Positions 50,408-60,098 of a stretch of 64,000 nucleotides of DNA are shown here, one piece after another; position 1 is the first letter of the stretch, and each line of letters starts with the position of its first letter. Position numbers and translations under genes: made by a program. Under the pieces are notes generated by a model that saw only the letters and a list, made by a program, of their open reading frames with translations, was not told where the DNA came from and did no database searches. The DNA is taken from the NCBI RefSeq assembly GCF_003752155.1, contig NZ_RJVG01000012.1, positions 61,564 through 125,563 of the forward strand. The letters are read 5' to 3'. The DNA is from Mobilisporobacter senegalensis. GTDB lineage: Bacteria > Bacillota > Clostridia > Lachnospirales > Lachnospiraceae.

Positions 50408-52504
50408 TCACGAATAATTCTGACTTAATTTATTATAAATAAAGCTGATCAAAAAGCAGAGACCTCCTCCTGCTATCAATGCAAGAACTCTGGTAATTGA
50501 ATTTTCCTGATTCAGATCCACTAATATGAACTTTGCCACCATTATGATAGTTAACACTAACCCATACTGCCTAATGCTCTTATTTCTCAGCTTGAATCCT
50601 GCAGATATGCTTCCGATTGCCACTATCAGTCCGACTATGCTATATGCTACTGATACTATGCCTAAATCTGAAAATGACCAGAGTATTGTCCAGGTTAACA
50701 TTAAATATTTCATGACAATCCATATCCCTGTGAATGGCTTTTTTCTGCCCCCACCAGAAAGAATCATTCCGCTTTGTATCAGGGCAATTGCAATTGTGGC
50801 CAATGTAAATATCAGTTGCAGAACTACCCCGTCCCCGGATCCTATTCTCTGCAGTCCATAAAAATATAATACCGTCGAGAATAAATAAAGTAACCTCTCC
50901 ATTTCTTTATCCTCTTCCAACGTATTGTTTATACCAAAGAATTTAAACTGTTCACTCTTCCAATTTTTGAAATAACCGATTTTTAATAAAGCAATGATAG
51001 CACTGACAGCAACAAAATAGCCGGCAGCATCGTCCGCATATCTACTTATGTATGGTACATTCATATAGTTTATGATATTGGAAGGTATTCCAAAGCCATT
51101 AAGAATGATTACTATGATACCCATCGTTTTTAAGGCGTTGATCTGGGCATATTTTTTTAAACTGCTGCTTTTCCATAATACATATACCAGCACTCCCAAC
51201 TGAATTATTCCATAAACGGAGCATATTAAATTATCTGAATCACCACTGATCAGGAAAAGGGAATCCGCTAAAATGATCAGCCCTATTAAGAAGGATTGGT
51301 TTTCCCCCTTAAAGACTTTCTCGCTCACAATCAGTAATAATCCTATCAGAATGATACCTGTCGGTACTTTATATAATTCTATATTGATTGCCAGAGAAGT
51401 GATGACCAATATGACTGTATAGTATCTCGTCAACCACTTTTCTATTCCTTTATAAAATACATTATTTAATATGAACTGTATCAGATTAGCCATAAAAAAT
51501 AGCAGGTAGCAAGTGACCCCTTTCATATTCAGATAATTGCCACTTAAGTTACTTATATATAAAACTGTCAATATGGTTGTGATTACACTGCCCACAAGAT
51601 AGACGGGAATGATATCTGTATTATTAATCGTCTTATAAAATAGATTTAAGAGCATATATATGATAATAATTACGGCGGTCTGCAAGGTATAGCTGTTCAA
51701 TAGTTGTTCTGATCCAAATGCTCCGTCCATACAGCATCGGATTAATATGGTTGCATAGCTTACTATTGATAGAATTATACTGGTCATGAATTCCCTTTTA
51801 TTGCTTTTAAATGTTTTGTATAGCATTACTGCGGAAATACTCGATGTAAATATTATCATTACCAATAATTCCATATCTCCCTGCATAAGTACCAGTCCTA
51901 ACATCAATGCAATGTAACTACCTATATATGCTATTATCGTTGTAAAGAACAGATTAGTATACCGGGAAGACAGTATGAAGAACACTGCCCATATACCAGC
52001 CAGAAGTATGGACATATTATTACCGATCAGATGAAATGCCATATTAGCCGATAATATGGCAATGAACGACAGACCGGCTCCTGTTCCAAGAATAATCGAT
52101 GTTATCGGGTTCTTCTTTGTCCTTATGAGCCAAAAACCCAGAGCAGTCAGTGCGATGCCGGCCAATGCTATTATCGACAATTTTAGTTCCGGTGTCATTC
52201 GGTTCCATACTAATCCGATAAAAGAAATTGCACCTACAAAAATAAGCATTGCTGCCAATGCACCTATAAGATATTTTCCAACCAATGCTTCCTTATCCTT
52301 ACTGGTTCGTTTCTTCTCTTCTTTCTGTTGATTTTTCATTAATTCAACAGATTTCTTCCTGATTGCTTCATTTTGTGTTAATATATTTTTTTCTGTTTGC
52401 AGTTTTACTGTTTCTAATTTTTCAATTTCTGATTTTTTTATGATATCTTCTAAATGAGCTACCCTTTGTTCCAGTTCAGTTATCCTATCCTCTGATGATT
52501 TCAT
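50408..52504 (-). CDS. DUF2339-type polytopic membrane protein
   Basis: A protein of about 698 residues. Residues 1-65 are a charged coiled coil (ITELEQRVAHLEDIIKKSEIEKLE), then about 18 closely spaced hydrophobic helices to the C-terminus with few loops. The EALVGKYLIGALAAMLIFVGAISFIG start of the membrane part resembles the DUF2339 signature. GGGGGAT ribosome binding site supports the ATG at 52504; alternatives lie at 52516 and 52525. No known function; no transport motif is seen. Confidence 0.75.
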   Translation of the reverse strand: MKSSEDRITELEQRVAHLEDIIKKSEIEKLETVKLQTEKNILTQNEAIRKKSVELMKNQQKEEKKRTSKDKEALVGKYLIGALAAMLIFVGAISFIGLVWNRMTPELKLSIIALAGIALTALGFWLIRTKKNPITSIILGTGAGLSFIAILSANMAFHLIGNNMSILLAGIWAVFFILSSRYTNLFFTTIIAYIGSYIALMLGLVLMQGDMELLVMIIFTSSISAVMLYKTFKSNKREFMTSIILSIVSYATILIRCCMDGAFGSEQLLNSYTLQTAVIIIIYMLLNLFYKTINNTDIIPVYLVGSVITTILTVLYISNLSGNYLNMKGVTCYLLFFMANLIQFILNNVFYKGIEKWLTRYYTVILVITSLAINIELYKVPTGIILIGLLLIVSEKVFKGENQSFLIGLIILADSLFLISGDSDNLICSVYGIIQLGVLVYVLWKSSSLKKYAQINALKTMGIIVIILNGFGIPSNIINYMNVPYISRYADDAAGYFVAVSAIIALLKIGYFKNWKSEQFKFFGINNTLEEDKEMERLLYLFSTVLYFYGLQRIGSGDGVVLQLIFTLATIAIALIQSGMILSGGGRKKPFTGIWIVMKYLMLTWTILWSFSDLGIVSVAYSIVGLIVAIGSISAGFKLRNKSIRQYGLVLTIIMVAKFILVDLNQENSITRVLALIAGGGLCFLISFIYNKLSQNYS

Positions 52505-52644
52505 TTTATCCCCCATTTTCTCCATTTGTCCTAAGTATACAATTAACCATATTTTAACATCACCCGTTTCTAATTACAACATTTATCTGATGACTACCAG
52601 CTGTAACACTTCCACTTCTAAAGTGAGAGAAATGGTCCTCTTTA

Positions 52645-52690
52645 AAAACAGAGACGGGCACCAGATTTTTCATCAGGTACCTGTCTCTAT
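52645..52690 (-). terminator. Terminator after the FAD oxidoreductase gene
   Basis: AGAGACAGGTACCTGA pairs with TCTGGTGCCCGTCTCT on the minus strand. GTTTTTAAA follows, 30 nt beyond the stop codon. Confidence 0.75.
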
Positions 52691-52718
52691 TTAATTTATT
52701 TTTATTACAATAAAAATC

Positions 52719-54173
52719 TTAGGAAATATAACGAAAACCTCTGTAAATTGCGTCATCTGATTGCTCTGGCAGCTCTTTCTCATCTTTCTCGGATAAATCA
52801 GAAGCAATTGGAGAGAAATGATTTTTGGTTTCTATCAGCCCCTGAGGAAACGAAAAGATATTTTTAGGATCATATTTTAGTTTTATTTTAATCAGTGAGT
52901 CTGCGTGCTCTCCATAGTATTCCATTCGATAATCAGGGAGTCTTCCATAAGGGAAGTTGATATAAGACCCTGTAGTTGCCGATTCAAGATATGGAAATTG
53001 ATCATCGATCCACTCCCTGTTTTCCCTGGCATATCGATTCTCTTCCCAAATCGTCTCCAGCCATAGAATATACTTTGCCCTCCGATAATAAAATGCCGTA
53101 TCATTAGTGCCTGTCTCTGCCACTCTTCCACCCAGGGCATACAAGGATAGTCCTGTAAAAACAGAGCCCTGAGGACGCTCTTTGATCAATCCGGTGAGCT
53201 CTGATATCTCACTAGAGGAAAGATTTCTTACTGCAAAACGACTGACCGCCTGAAACTTTTCAAAAGGAGGATATACACCTCCAATAATTGTTACTGCCTC
53301 CAGAAAAGTCAGATATTCAAAATTATATACTGCTTCTTTAAGCTCCAGAAAATCTGCCAGCATTTCCTTTGCCTCATCTGGCTCACCATAGAAGATTCCT
53401 CTGACCAGCATAGCCAGTTCATCATGAACTGAATTATAGATCCGTGAAATCAATGTCATCCTTTCATCGGCTGTATTAAGCCATTCCTGCCAGGTTTGAA
53501 GGAATTTTTCCTGTTCTTCTGAACTGACCTTTCGATAATCAATTTCAATCAGAGTAACTTTATTTACTGGTCTGGGAAGCCGAAAACACATAGATACAAC
53601 TACTCCATAATTTCCTCCTCCTGCACCACGACATGCCCAAAAAAGATCAGGGTTTATAAAGCAATTTGCTTTCAGCACTGTTCCTTCGTAATCTACTATT
53701 TCAATCTCCTCCAGATTATCACAACCAAGTCCAAGATAACGGCAGGACAGCCCCCAGCCTCCTCCGAGTACGTATCCGCTTACACCAACCGTAGGACAGG
53801 TCCCTCCTGGAAAAGGATAACCCTTTGAGGTTACGAACTCGTATACCTGTTTATTATTTACTCCGGCCTCAACATATAACCGGTTATTACAATCATCAAT
53901 ACACATACTGTTTAATGCGCTTGTATCAATAACCAGGGTACAATCTCCATTAGAGTAGCCTTCATAATTATGTCCTCCATTTCGTATCCGAATTGGCACC
54001 CTGTGCTTTCGTGACCAGATTACTGCATTTGATACGTCCCGTTTATTCTTACAGTATACTATGATTAGGGGATATTGCTGCACTGCCCTGTTAAATCCCT
54101 GTCTTGCCTCATTATATATGGGTTCGAACGGTGTAACAATGTCTCCGGTTAATCCACACAAAAAGTCATCCAT
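52719..54173 (-). CDS. FAD-linked oxidoreductase, berberine-bridge (BBE) family
   Basis: A 484-residue flavoprotein with an N-terminal PP-loop FAD-binding domain and C-terminal BBE domain. His68 (RNGGHNYEGYS) and Cys126 (GGTCPTVGVSG) match the two residues that covalently bind FAD in bicovalent enzymes such as glucooligosaccharide oxidase. GYVLGGGWGLSCRYLGLGCDNL is the isoalloxazine site, and NFPYGRLPDYRMEYYGEHADSL the BBE signature. Such enzymes oxidise sugars or secondary metabolites with O2, which is notable in a likely anaerobe. No signal peptide. Substrate unknown. Confidence 0.9.
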   Translation of the reverse strand: MDDFLCGLTGDIVTPFEPIYNEARQGFNRAVQQYPLIIVYCKNKRDVSNAVIWSRKHRVPIRIRNGGHNYEGYSNGDCTLVIDTSALNSMCIDDCNNRLYVEAGVNNKQVYEFVTSKGYPFPGGTCPTVGVSGYVLGGGWGLSCRYLGLGCDNLEEIEIVDYEGTVLKANCFINPDLFWACRGAGGGNYGVVVSMCFRLPRPVNKVTLIEIDYRKVSSEEQEKFLQTWQEWLNTADERMTLISRIYNSVHDELAMLVRGIFYGEPDEAKEMLADFLELKEAVYNFEYLTFLEAVTIIGGVYPPFEKFQAVSRFAVRNLSSSEISELTGLIKERPQGSVFTGLSLYALGGRVAETGTNDTAFYYRRAKYILWLETIWEENRYARENREWIDDQFPYLESATTGSYINFPYGRLPDYRMEYYGEHADSLIKIKLKYDPKNIFSFPQGLIETKNHFSPIASDLSEKDEKELPEQSDDAIYRGFRYIS

Positions 54174-54296
54174 AATTCACATCTCCCGTCTTAAAATATC
54201 TCAAAGTTCGAGCTGATATTATTATATGACTGGGATTGGCTTTTGCTGTCAGGTATTTAGTGGCTTTCGTTTCAACCTCTTTGGCTGCTTCCTGTC

Positions 54297-56567
54297 CTAT
54301 AGCTGGCTTCTTACGGCTTCTGCTGCCTTTACCAAATTCTTAAGACTGGCTTTGGTCTCTGGGATTCCTCTTGTTTTCAAACCACAATCCGGATTCACCC
54401 ACAATTTATTTTTATCAATCTTTTCAAGCATCTTCTCCAGTGTCTGGGTGATTTCATCTACTGTTGGGATTCTTGGGGAATGGATATCATATACTCCGGG
54501 GCCGACCTCTGTTTCGAAATTGCTTTTTTTCAGAGCATTAATAATATCCAGTCTGGAGCGTGATGCTTCAAAAGAAATAACATCCGCATCCATGTTATCA
54601 ATATCTGTCACAATCTCTTCAAATTCACTGTAGCACATATGTGTATGAATTTGTGTTTCCGGTTTTACCCTGCTGTGACAAAGGCGGAATGCAGGAATTG
54701 CCCAGTCCAGATATTCTCTATACCAGTCATTCTTTCTGATTGGCAGTTTTTCTTTAAGAGCAGCTTCATCAATCTGGATAATCCTAATCCCTGCTTTTTC
54801 CAGGTCACACACTTCATCACGAATGGCAATTCCGATCTGATATACCATCTCCTGAAGGCTTATATCTTCTCTTGGGAATGACCAGTTTAGTATGGTAACA
54901 GGACCAGTGAGCATTCCTTTTACCGGCCTTTTTGTAAGCCCCTGTGCATATACAGAGTAATGAACTGTAATCGGTCTGATACGTTTTATATCACCAAAGA
55001 TGATTGGCGGTTTCACACATCTTGTACCATAGGATTGAACCCACGCCTTCTCCGTGAATATAAAACCTGCAAGATTTTCACCAAAGAATTCAACCATGTC
55101 ATTCCGTTCATACTCTCCATGTACCAATACATCCAGTCCTAATTCTTCCTGTTTTCTGATACATTCCTCTATAAAAGCAAATACCTTTCTATCATATGTT
55201 TCCTTGTCTATTTTACCTTTTCGATAGCTGCTCCGATTCTTTTTCACTTTCTGGGTTTGAGGAAAAGAACCAATCGTGGTAGTCGGAAGCAAAGGCAGTG
55301 CAAACTCTTTCTTCTGAAGTTCCTCCCGTTCCTTTCTATTCATTTCTCTTCTGAAATCACCTTCTGAAAGGGCCATGACATTAGCCTGAACTTCTTTATC
55401 CTTATATGATCTCTCCGATTCAAAGATCTGCCTGTTATTATCATACTCTGCAAAAGCTTCAAAATCACCGCTTTCTGTCATTATAGAAAGCTCCTGAAGC
55501 TCTCTGAGTTTTTCCTTTGCAAATGCAAAATATGTCTTCACATCAGCCTCCAGTTTTGTCTCATTTTCAAGAGTATATGGTACATGGAGCAAAGAACAGG
55601 AAGTGGAAATCACCACATGTTCTGCCTGTTTTCTAATCTCCAAAAGCAGATCCAGCGTCTTTTTATAATCACATTTCCAGATATTCTTGCCATTAATAAC
55701 TCCGGCAAACAGAATTTTATTATCTGGGAATCCGTTTTCTTTCAATAGACTGGCTGTCTTCTTCCCCTCCAGAAAATCCAGTCCGATTCCGTCAAACTCC
55801 AGGGACAGAATCTGCCTGTAACAGTCTCTCACATCTCCGAAATATGTCTGAATCAAAACTTTAACATTATTTTTACTTCTTAAGATTGCCTCATACAACG
55901 TCACAAACAGTTTAATATCTTCTTCGGACAGATCCATTACCAATGCAGGCTCATCTATCTGAACCCACTTTGTACCAAGCTCATTCAACTTATAAAGGAT
56001 ATCTTCATATGCCTTGACCACCTGTTCCACAAAATCAGCAGCAGTTCTGCTCCCATTATATTTTGCAAGTTTTAAAAATGTAAAAGCTCCAATAATAACC
56101 GGTTTTGTTTCAATACCCAATGCCTTTGCCTCTTCATATTCATCAAATGGTTTGCTGCCGAAAAGCTTAAGCTGTATACCATCATTCAATTCCGGTACCA
56201 TGTAATGATAATTGGTATTGAACCATTTTTTCATTGTAAACGCCTTTACATCCCCCTTTTCCCCCTGATATCCTCTTGCCATGGCAAAATAAGTATCCTG
56301 TTCATCAAGTCCTAACTTCCTATATTCTTCCGGAACGGCATTCAGTAAAACAGCCATATCCAGCATCCCGTCATAAAAAGAAAAATCATTGGACGGTATA
56401 TAATGGATTCCATTACTTTTTTGCAGCTGCCAATGCTCTTTTCTTAAGCTTTCTGCTGTTTCATCCAGTTCTTCTTTTGTTATCTCTCCACGAAAATACT
56501 TCTCTGATGCAAATTTTAATTCTCTTAACTTCCCGACTCTTGGAAAACCGATTACTGCACTTTTCAT
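54297..56567 (-). CDS. metE: Cobalamin-independent methionine synthase MetE
   Basis: A 756-residue enzyme transferring methyl from 5-methyltetrahydropteroyl-tri-glutamate to homocysteine. Both halves of the duplicated barrel are intact. Zinc ligands are His643, Cys645 (HTHMCYSEF), Glu667 (SFEAS) and Cys728 (NPDCGLKTRG), shifted two residues from the E. coli numbering. GGAGG ribosome binding site. It lies downstream of a LysR gene on the same strand, separated by that gene's terminator, so it needs its own promoter. A MetR-like link is likely. Confidence 0.96.
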   Translation of the reverse strand: MKSAVIGFPRVGKLRELKFASEKYFRGEITKEELDETAESLRKEHWQLQKSNGIHYIPSNDFSFYDGMLDMAVLLNAVPEEYRKLGLDEQDTYFAMARGYQGEKGDVKAFTMKKWFNTNYHYMVPELNDGIQLKLFGSKPFDEYEEAKALGIETKPVIIGAFTFLKLAKYNGSRTAADFVEQVVKAYEDILYKLNELGTKWVQIDEPALVMDLSEEDIKLFVTLYEAILRSKNNVKVLIQTYFGDVRDCYRQILSLEFDGIGLDFLEGKKTASLLKENGFPDNKILFAGVINGKNIWKCDYKKTLDLLLEIRKQAEHVVISTSCSLLHVPYTLENETKLEADVKTYFAFAKEKLRELQELSIMTESGDFEAFAEYDNNRQIFESERSYKDKEVQANVMALSEGDFRREMNRKEREELQKKEFALPLLPTTTIGSFPQTQKVKKNRSSYRKGKIDKETYDRKVFAFIEECIRKQEELGLDVLVHGEYERNDMVEFFGENLAGFIFTEKAWVQSYGTRCVKPPIIFGDIKRIRPITVHYSVYAQGLTKRPVKGMLTGPVTILNWSFPREDISLQEMVYQIGIAIRDEVCDLEKAGIRIIQIDEAALKEKLPIRKNDWYREYLDWAIPAFRLCHSRVKPETQIHTHMCYSEFEEIVTDIDNMDADVISFEASRSRLDIINALKKSNFETEVGPGVYDIHSPRIPTVDEITQTLEKMLEKIDKNKLWVNPDCGLKTRGIPETKASLKNLVKAAEAVRSQL

Positions 56568-56648
56568 TGTTATCCTCCATACGTATTTATTTTAAATTTC
56601 TTTTTTCATATAGTATAAGTTACTTTTTTCCCACTGAAAAATACAAAA

Positions 56649-56693
56649 AAATATATGTTTGATATAGTTTTAAACTATATCAAACATATATTT
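56649..56693 (-). terminator. Terminator of the LysR gene, long AT-rich palindrome
   Basis: AAATATATGTTTGATATAGTTT and its inverted copy face each other around a short centre. On the minus strand seven T follow. It sits between the LysR stop and metE. As a perfect palindrome just upstream of metE it could also be a regulator binding site. Confidence 0.7.
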
Positions 56694-56740
56694 ACGGCTT
56701 AATATTATACCAATCTGTGAAACAGTACAATAACGTATTT

Positions 56741-57652
56741 CTACTGAATAGATTTAAATACATGCTTTTTTAATGCTTCCATATATGCCTTCCCATACCT
56801 GCTAAGGGACATATTCCTCTGCATGATTGTCCCCACCCTCATATGCTCATCTACCATAAGGGGCCTGGCTATGATATTCTCCCCATTCAACTCCTTGCTG
56901 ATGACTCCTGTACTAACGGTATAACCATTTAACCCAACTGCAAGATTAAATAATGTAGCCCTGTCTCTTACTTTAATATTTTTATTACGATCGAGAGTAC
57001 TAAGTATTTCCTCTGAAAAATAAAAAGAATTATAATCCCCCTGTTCAAAGGAAAGATATGGATATTCCTCCAGTTCCTCCAGGGTAATCCCATCTCGATC
57101 AGACAATGGATGCTTTGAACTAATGAACACATGCGGTTTCGCCACAAAGAGTTCTTCAAATTCCAGGCCATTTTGCTTAATAAGTTTCATAATCACTTCT
57201 TCATTTTTAGATGAAGTATACAAAATTCCTATTTCACTTTTCAATCTGCTTACATCCTCAATAATCTCATAGGTCTGAGTCTCCCTGAGGGTAAAATCAT
57301 ATTGATTTCCACCAAACTCACGAATAACATCTACAAATGCATTTACTGCAAAAGAATAATGTTGTGTAGAGACAGAAAATCTGGGACTTTGTTTCTTTAT
57401 ATTCAAAAATTTTTCTTCTAACAGGTCCGCCTGTTCAAGCACCTGTCTGGCATAAGCAAGAAATTCGTCTCCTTCATTTGATACCACGATACCCTTATTT
57501 GTCCTATGAAATATAGTGATCTGCATTTCGTTTTCCAGATCTTTAATGGCATTGGTAAGACTTGGCTGGGAAATAAACAATTCTTTTGCAGCATCACTGA
57601 TTGTTCCCTTATCTGCAACTGTCACCACATATTTTAGCTGTTGTAATGTCAT
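56741..57652 (-). CDS. LysR-family regulator, probably controlling metE
   Basis: A 303-residue LysR protein: N-terminal HTH (MTLQQLKYVVTVADKGTISDAAKELFISQPSLTNAIKDLENEMQ) and a substrate-binding effector domain from about residue 90 to 300. The gene precedes metE on the same strand, the arrangement of MetR/MtaR-like activators responding to homocysteine. That link is contextual only. AAGGAG ribosome binding site. Confidence 0.88.
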   Translation of the reverse strand: MTLQQLKYVVTVADKGTISDAAKELFISQPSLTNAIKDLENEMQITIFHRTNKGIVVSNEGDEFLAYARQVLEQADLLEEKFLNIKKQSPRFSVSTQHYSFAVNAFVDVIREFGGNQYDFTLRETQTYEIIEDVSRLKSEIGILYTSSKNEEVIMKLIKQNGLEFEELFVAKPHVFISSKHPLSDRDGITLEELEEYPYLSFEQGDYNSFYFSEEILSTLDRNKNIKVRDRATLFNLAVGLNGYTVSTGVISKELNGENIIARPLMVDEHMRVGTIMQRNMSLSRYGKAYMEALKKHVFKSIQ

Positions 57653-57744
57653 TACTATTATCTCCTTTTATTTGCCATTCTTTCCTCAACTTGCTTCCCT
57701 TGTTACCACCAATCATCATTATTATTATCGTCTCCACTACAAAG

Positions 57745-58926
57745 CTATATGCTCTTTTTATTCATATCCCTGATATAAAAAGCAACCTGATAAGGAAATA
57801 ATTCATCCATATCACTCAGGTCACAGCCCAGAATCCGCTTAATATTCTGAATACGGTAATTCACTGTATTTCTATGGGTAAAAGTCTCTTCAGCAACCCG
57901 CATAAGACTGCGATCATTCTTTATATAGCTTTTCAGGGTGCTGACATAACTGGAACCATGTGCTTCATCATATTCTTCTAAAGGTCCTAATATTTCATTG
58001 GCATAGCTGGTAAGAAGATTCGTATCATCAATGGAAAAAAGTATTTTAAAGAAACCCATTTCATCGAAATGTATCATTTCTTTTCCTGTTCCTATTGACA
58101 TCTTCATTGCCGTTCTTGCTCTTTTATAGCTGAAAGAAAGATTTTCAATATGGTTTATGCCTGGTCCAATACCTAAATGGAAGCACTTCTCCTTTGCAAA
58201 ATGAGAAAAGCTCTGCATGATCAGCCTCGGTAGCTCCATATGTTGTTTATCCTTTCTGTTATTAAGAATAAGCACCAGAAAATCTTCCATTCGGATAAGT
58301 CCATAGGATGCATTGATTTTATCATTTCCCTTCCATAAACCAAATAAATTTTCAAGCTTTATTATAGCCTGGTTGTAATCCAGTTCATCTCCTATTGTCT
58401 TCTTTACGCTAATACAAAAAACCTGAAAGTTTCCTTCAATGTCATATTTCTCTCCTAATACCTGCCTGATATCCTCTTGTGCATAGCGTCCCTGAATAAC
58501 TTCCCGAAAGGCATTCCCTATTTTTTTTTCAAATTGCTTCTGATCAATAATTCTCATACAGTAAGCCTGAATCAGTTCAGTGATAGACATTTCCCACGGC
58601 ATTTCAAGCAGAGGGAAATTATGTATCTCGCACCAGTCAAGTACTTCTTGTGGAATACCCTGCAAATACATCCCGGTATTAATAATAATACCTGCACATT
58701 CATCTTTCGCCATTTCCTGAACTAACTTCAGCAGCCATCCAGGCTGGTCTGCTTTCATGCCTGTTGTTATAGCCAGTTCCTCTCCGTGGAATCTGGATAC
58801 AATTGTTTCATCCTCTAACATATGCACCCAGCTTACTACTGTATCCATGCCTGCTTTCCCCGCAGCTATCTTAAGCCGAAACTGTTCCTTTGTCTCTTCA
58901 TACAGTTCCCAAAAACGTACCGCCAT
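57745..58926 (-). CDS. PucR-family transcriptional regulator
   Basis: A 393-residue regulator. The PucR N-terminal domain (about 1-125) includes VVSWVHMLEDETIVSRFHGEELAITTG and IIINTGMYLQGIPQEVLDWCEIHNFPLLEMPWE. The middle part is a degenerate GGDEF-like domain, and the C-terminal HTH is RSLMRVAEETFTHRNTVNYRIQNIKRILG. Known members sense purine or amino-acid catabolites. No target operon is adjacent. AGGAGA ribosome binding site. It is not in the LysR/metE unit, from which it is separated by 92 nt. Confidence 0.9.
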   Translation of the reverse strand: MAVRFWELYEETKEQFRLKIAAGKAGMDTVVSWVHMLEDETIVSRFHGEELAITTGMKADQPGWLLKLVQEMAKDECAGIIINTGMYLQGIPQEVLDWCEIHNFPLLEMPWEMSITELIQAYCMRIIDQKQFEKKIGNAFREVIQGRYAQEDIRQVLGEKYDIEGNFQVFCISVKKTIGDELDYNQAIIKLENLFGLWKGNDKINASYGLIRMEDFLVLILNNRKDKQHMELPRLIMQSFSHFAKEKCFHLGIGPGINHIENLSFSYKRARTAMKMSIGTGKEMIHFDEMGFFKILFSIDDTNLLTSYANEILGPLEEYDEAHGSSYVSTLKSYIKNDRSLMRVAEETFTHRNTVNYRIQNIKRILGCDLSDMDELFPYQVAFYIRDMNKKSI

Positions 58927-59131
58927 TCTAACTGATCTCCTCTCTTAATATTTTATCATAAATCCAATACCTATTCACATAAACACGAACATTAGTTTTG
59001 TATTTCAAGTACAAATTTTGCCTCTATATTCAGACTAGCAGATCATATACAAAAAGTCAATTTTTACATATAATTAAATCGTAGAAAAGGATATTACATT
59101 GATTATTGATAGAATGAAGGAGGTAAGCTTT

Positions 59132-59290
59132 ATGTATATTGGCAGCACAAGTTTATACTTAGATTTCATAAAATATAATACTAAAGTTCCGGCAAGCTGG
59201 ATTACTTCTGAAAAATATGAAAATTGTGAAGATTTTTATCATTCTTTGGTGGCAAAAAATAAACGAAAACTCTTTTTCAGAAAAAAATAG
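59132..59290 (+). CDS. Small hypothetical protein, 52 aa
   Basis: MYIGSTSLYLDFIKYNTKVP begins a short frame behind a perfect AAGGAGG at 8 nt, ending in basic KNKRKLFFRKK. It is followed by its own terminator, so it is likely expressed. I do not recognise the family. A basic tail after an amphipathic N-terminus is all that can be said. Confidence 0.55.
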   Translation: MYIGSTSLYLDFIKYNTKVPASWITSEKYENCEDFYHSLVAKNKRKLFFRKK

Positions 59291-59323
59291 AAATGTACAT
59301 TGGATTACTAAACAAATATTTAA

Positions 59324-59355
59324 ATAAGCCTGTCGCTATGACAGGCTTAAATTAT
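59324..59355 (+). terminator. Terminator after the 52-codon gene
   Basis: AAGCCTGTC-GCTAT-GACAGGCTT, a 9-bp stem with a 5-nt loop, followed by AAATTATTT. Confidence 0.7.
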
Positions 59356-59398
59356 TTCAGGATTTATCCTGAGTTAAACATCTGATACCTTCTCAATT

Positions 59399-59989
59399 TT
59401 AATAAATCATTATTGCCCCGCCCTTTTCTTTGTACCCGGTCGCCCAAAGTTCATGGAATGAAAGCCAATGAAAATTTCCATATGTAGCGATTTTTACATA
59501 AAAGTCATTCTCAAATTTCTCATAGCCCACAATTAAAAACCAATGCCATGTAAAGTACCTGAAATTAGGACTCTTATGTTTTAAAAGTAGAAATGGTACT
59601 GCCCTGTTATTATCAATTTGCCTTTGTATCTCGGATGCAGCTTCTTTAGACTGCATTTCACCAGGATATTCTTTTAGTTTTAGATTCCTTTCACCAACAT
59701 CCTTAAAATATTCCTGTAACCCCTCTATAAACATCCCTAATGTTTTGATTCCTCCAAACCGGGGCCTTAAATAAGGTTTCATGGTCATACAGAACTTAAT
59801 ATACTCTTCCTTATTCAGCTCATCATAAGGATATAAATGGCTTTTATTATCATTTAAAGCCATATTTATACAGGCATCACATGCCGTGGCAGCTGCACAT
59901 CCACCCAGTTTCATCATCGGATCCCGAAACCAGGTCTGATTCCCGCCAAATGAATTTTCTATATTGAAATAAGGTAATTCTTTCCTCAT
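59399..59989 (-). CDS. Putative papain-like cysteine peptidase, C39-like
   Basis: A 196-residue protein without signal peptide. GGNQTWFRDPMMKLGGCAAATACD puts Cys31 in a context like the Gln...GC-x-x-x-x-A nucleophile motif of C39-like peptidases. His149 (TWHWFLIVGYE) and Asn172 (IATYGNFHWLSF) fit the order and spacing of a Cys-His-Asn triad. AAGGAG ribosome binding site. It follows the ABC-2 permease on the same strand (110-nt gap with a weak hairpin), so a role with that transporter is possible but unproven. Confidence 0.7.
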   Translation of the reverse strand: MRKELPYFNIENSFGGNQTWFRDPMMKLGGCAAATACDACINMALNDNKSHLYPYDELNKEEYIKFCMTMKPYLRPRFGGIKTLGMFIEGLQEYFKDVGERNLKLKEYPGEMQSKEAASEIQRQIDNNRAVPFLLLKHKSPNFRYFTWHWFLIVGYEKFENDFYVKIATYGNFHWLSFHELWATGYKEKGGAIMIY

Positions 59990-60059
59990 CTTTTCTCCTT
60001 ATCATTCTTTGACTACATATGTTATTCCAACATTATAGATGATTTCCGGATAAAATCAA

Positions 60060-60095
60060 TAGTAAATTCATTCATAAAATTCACTATTTTTCTGG
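60060..60095 (-). terminator. Weak hairpin after the ABC-2 permease gene
   Basis: ATAGTGAATT pairs imperfectly with AATTTACTAT, and TGATTTT follows on the minus strand. It may partially terminate the transporter mRNA before the peptidase-like gene. Confidence 0.3.
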
Positions 60096-60098
60096 TCT

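Noticed and set aside
54226..54633. 135-codon plus-strand frame
   Set aside because: It overlaps the conserved 3' half of metE on the other strand; the hydrophobic composition is a shadow.
56568..56740. SAM or T-box riboswitch upstream of metE
   Set aside because: The interval is short and contains only an AT-rich terminator palindrome and the metE ribosome binding site. No S-box or T-box core is seen.
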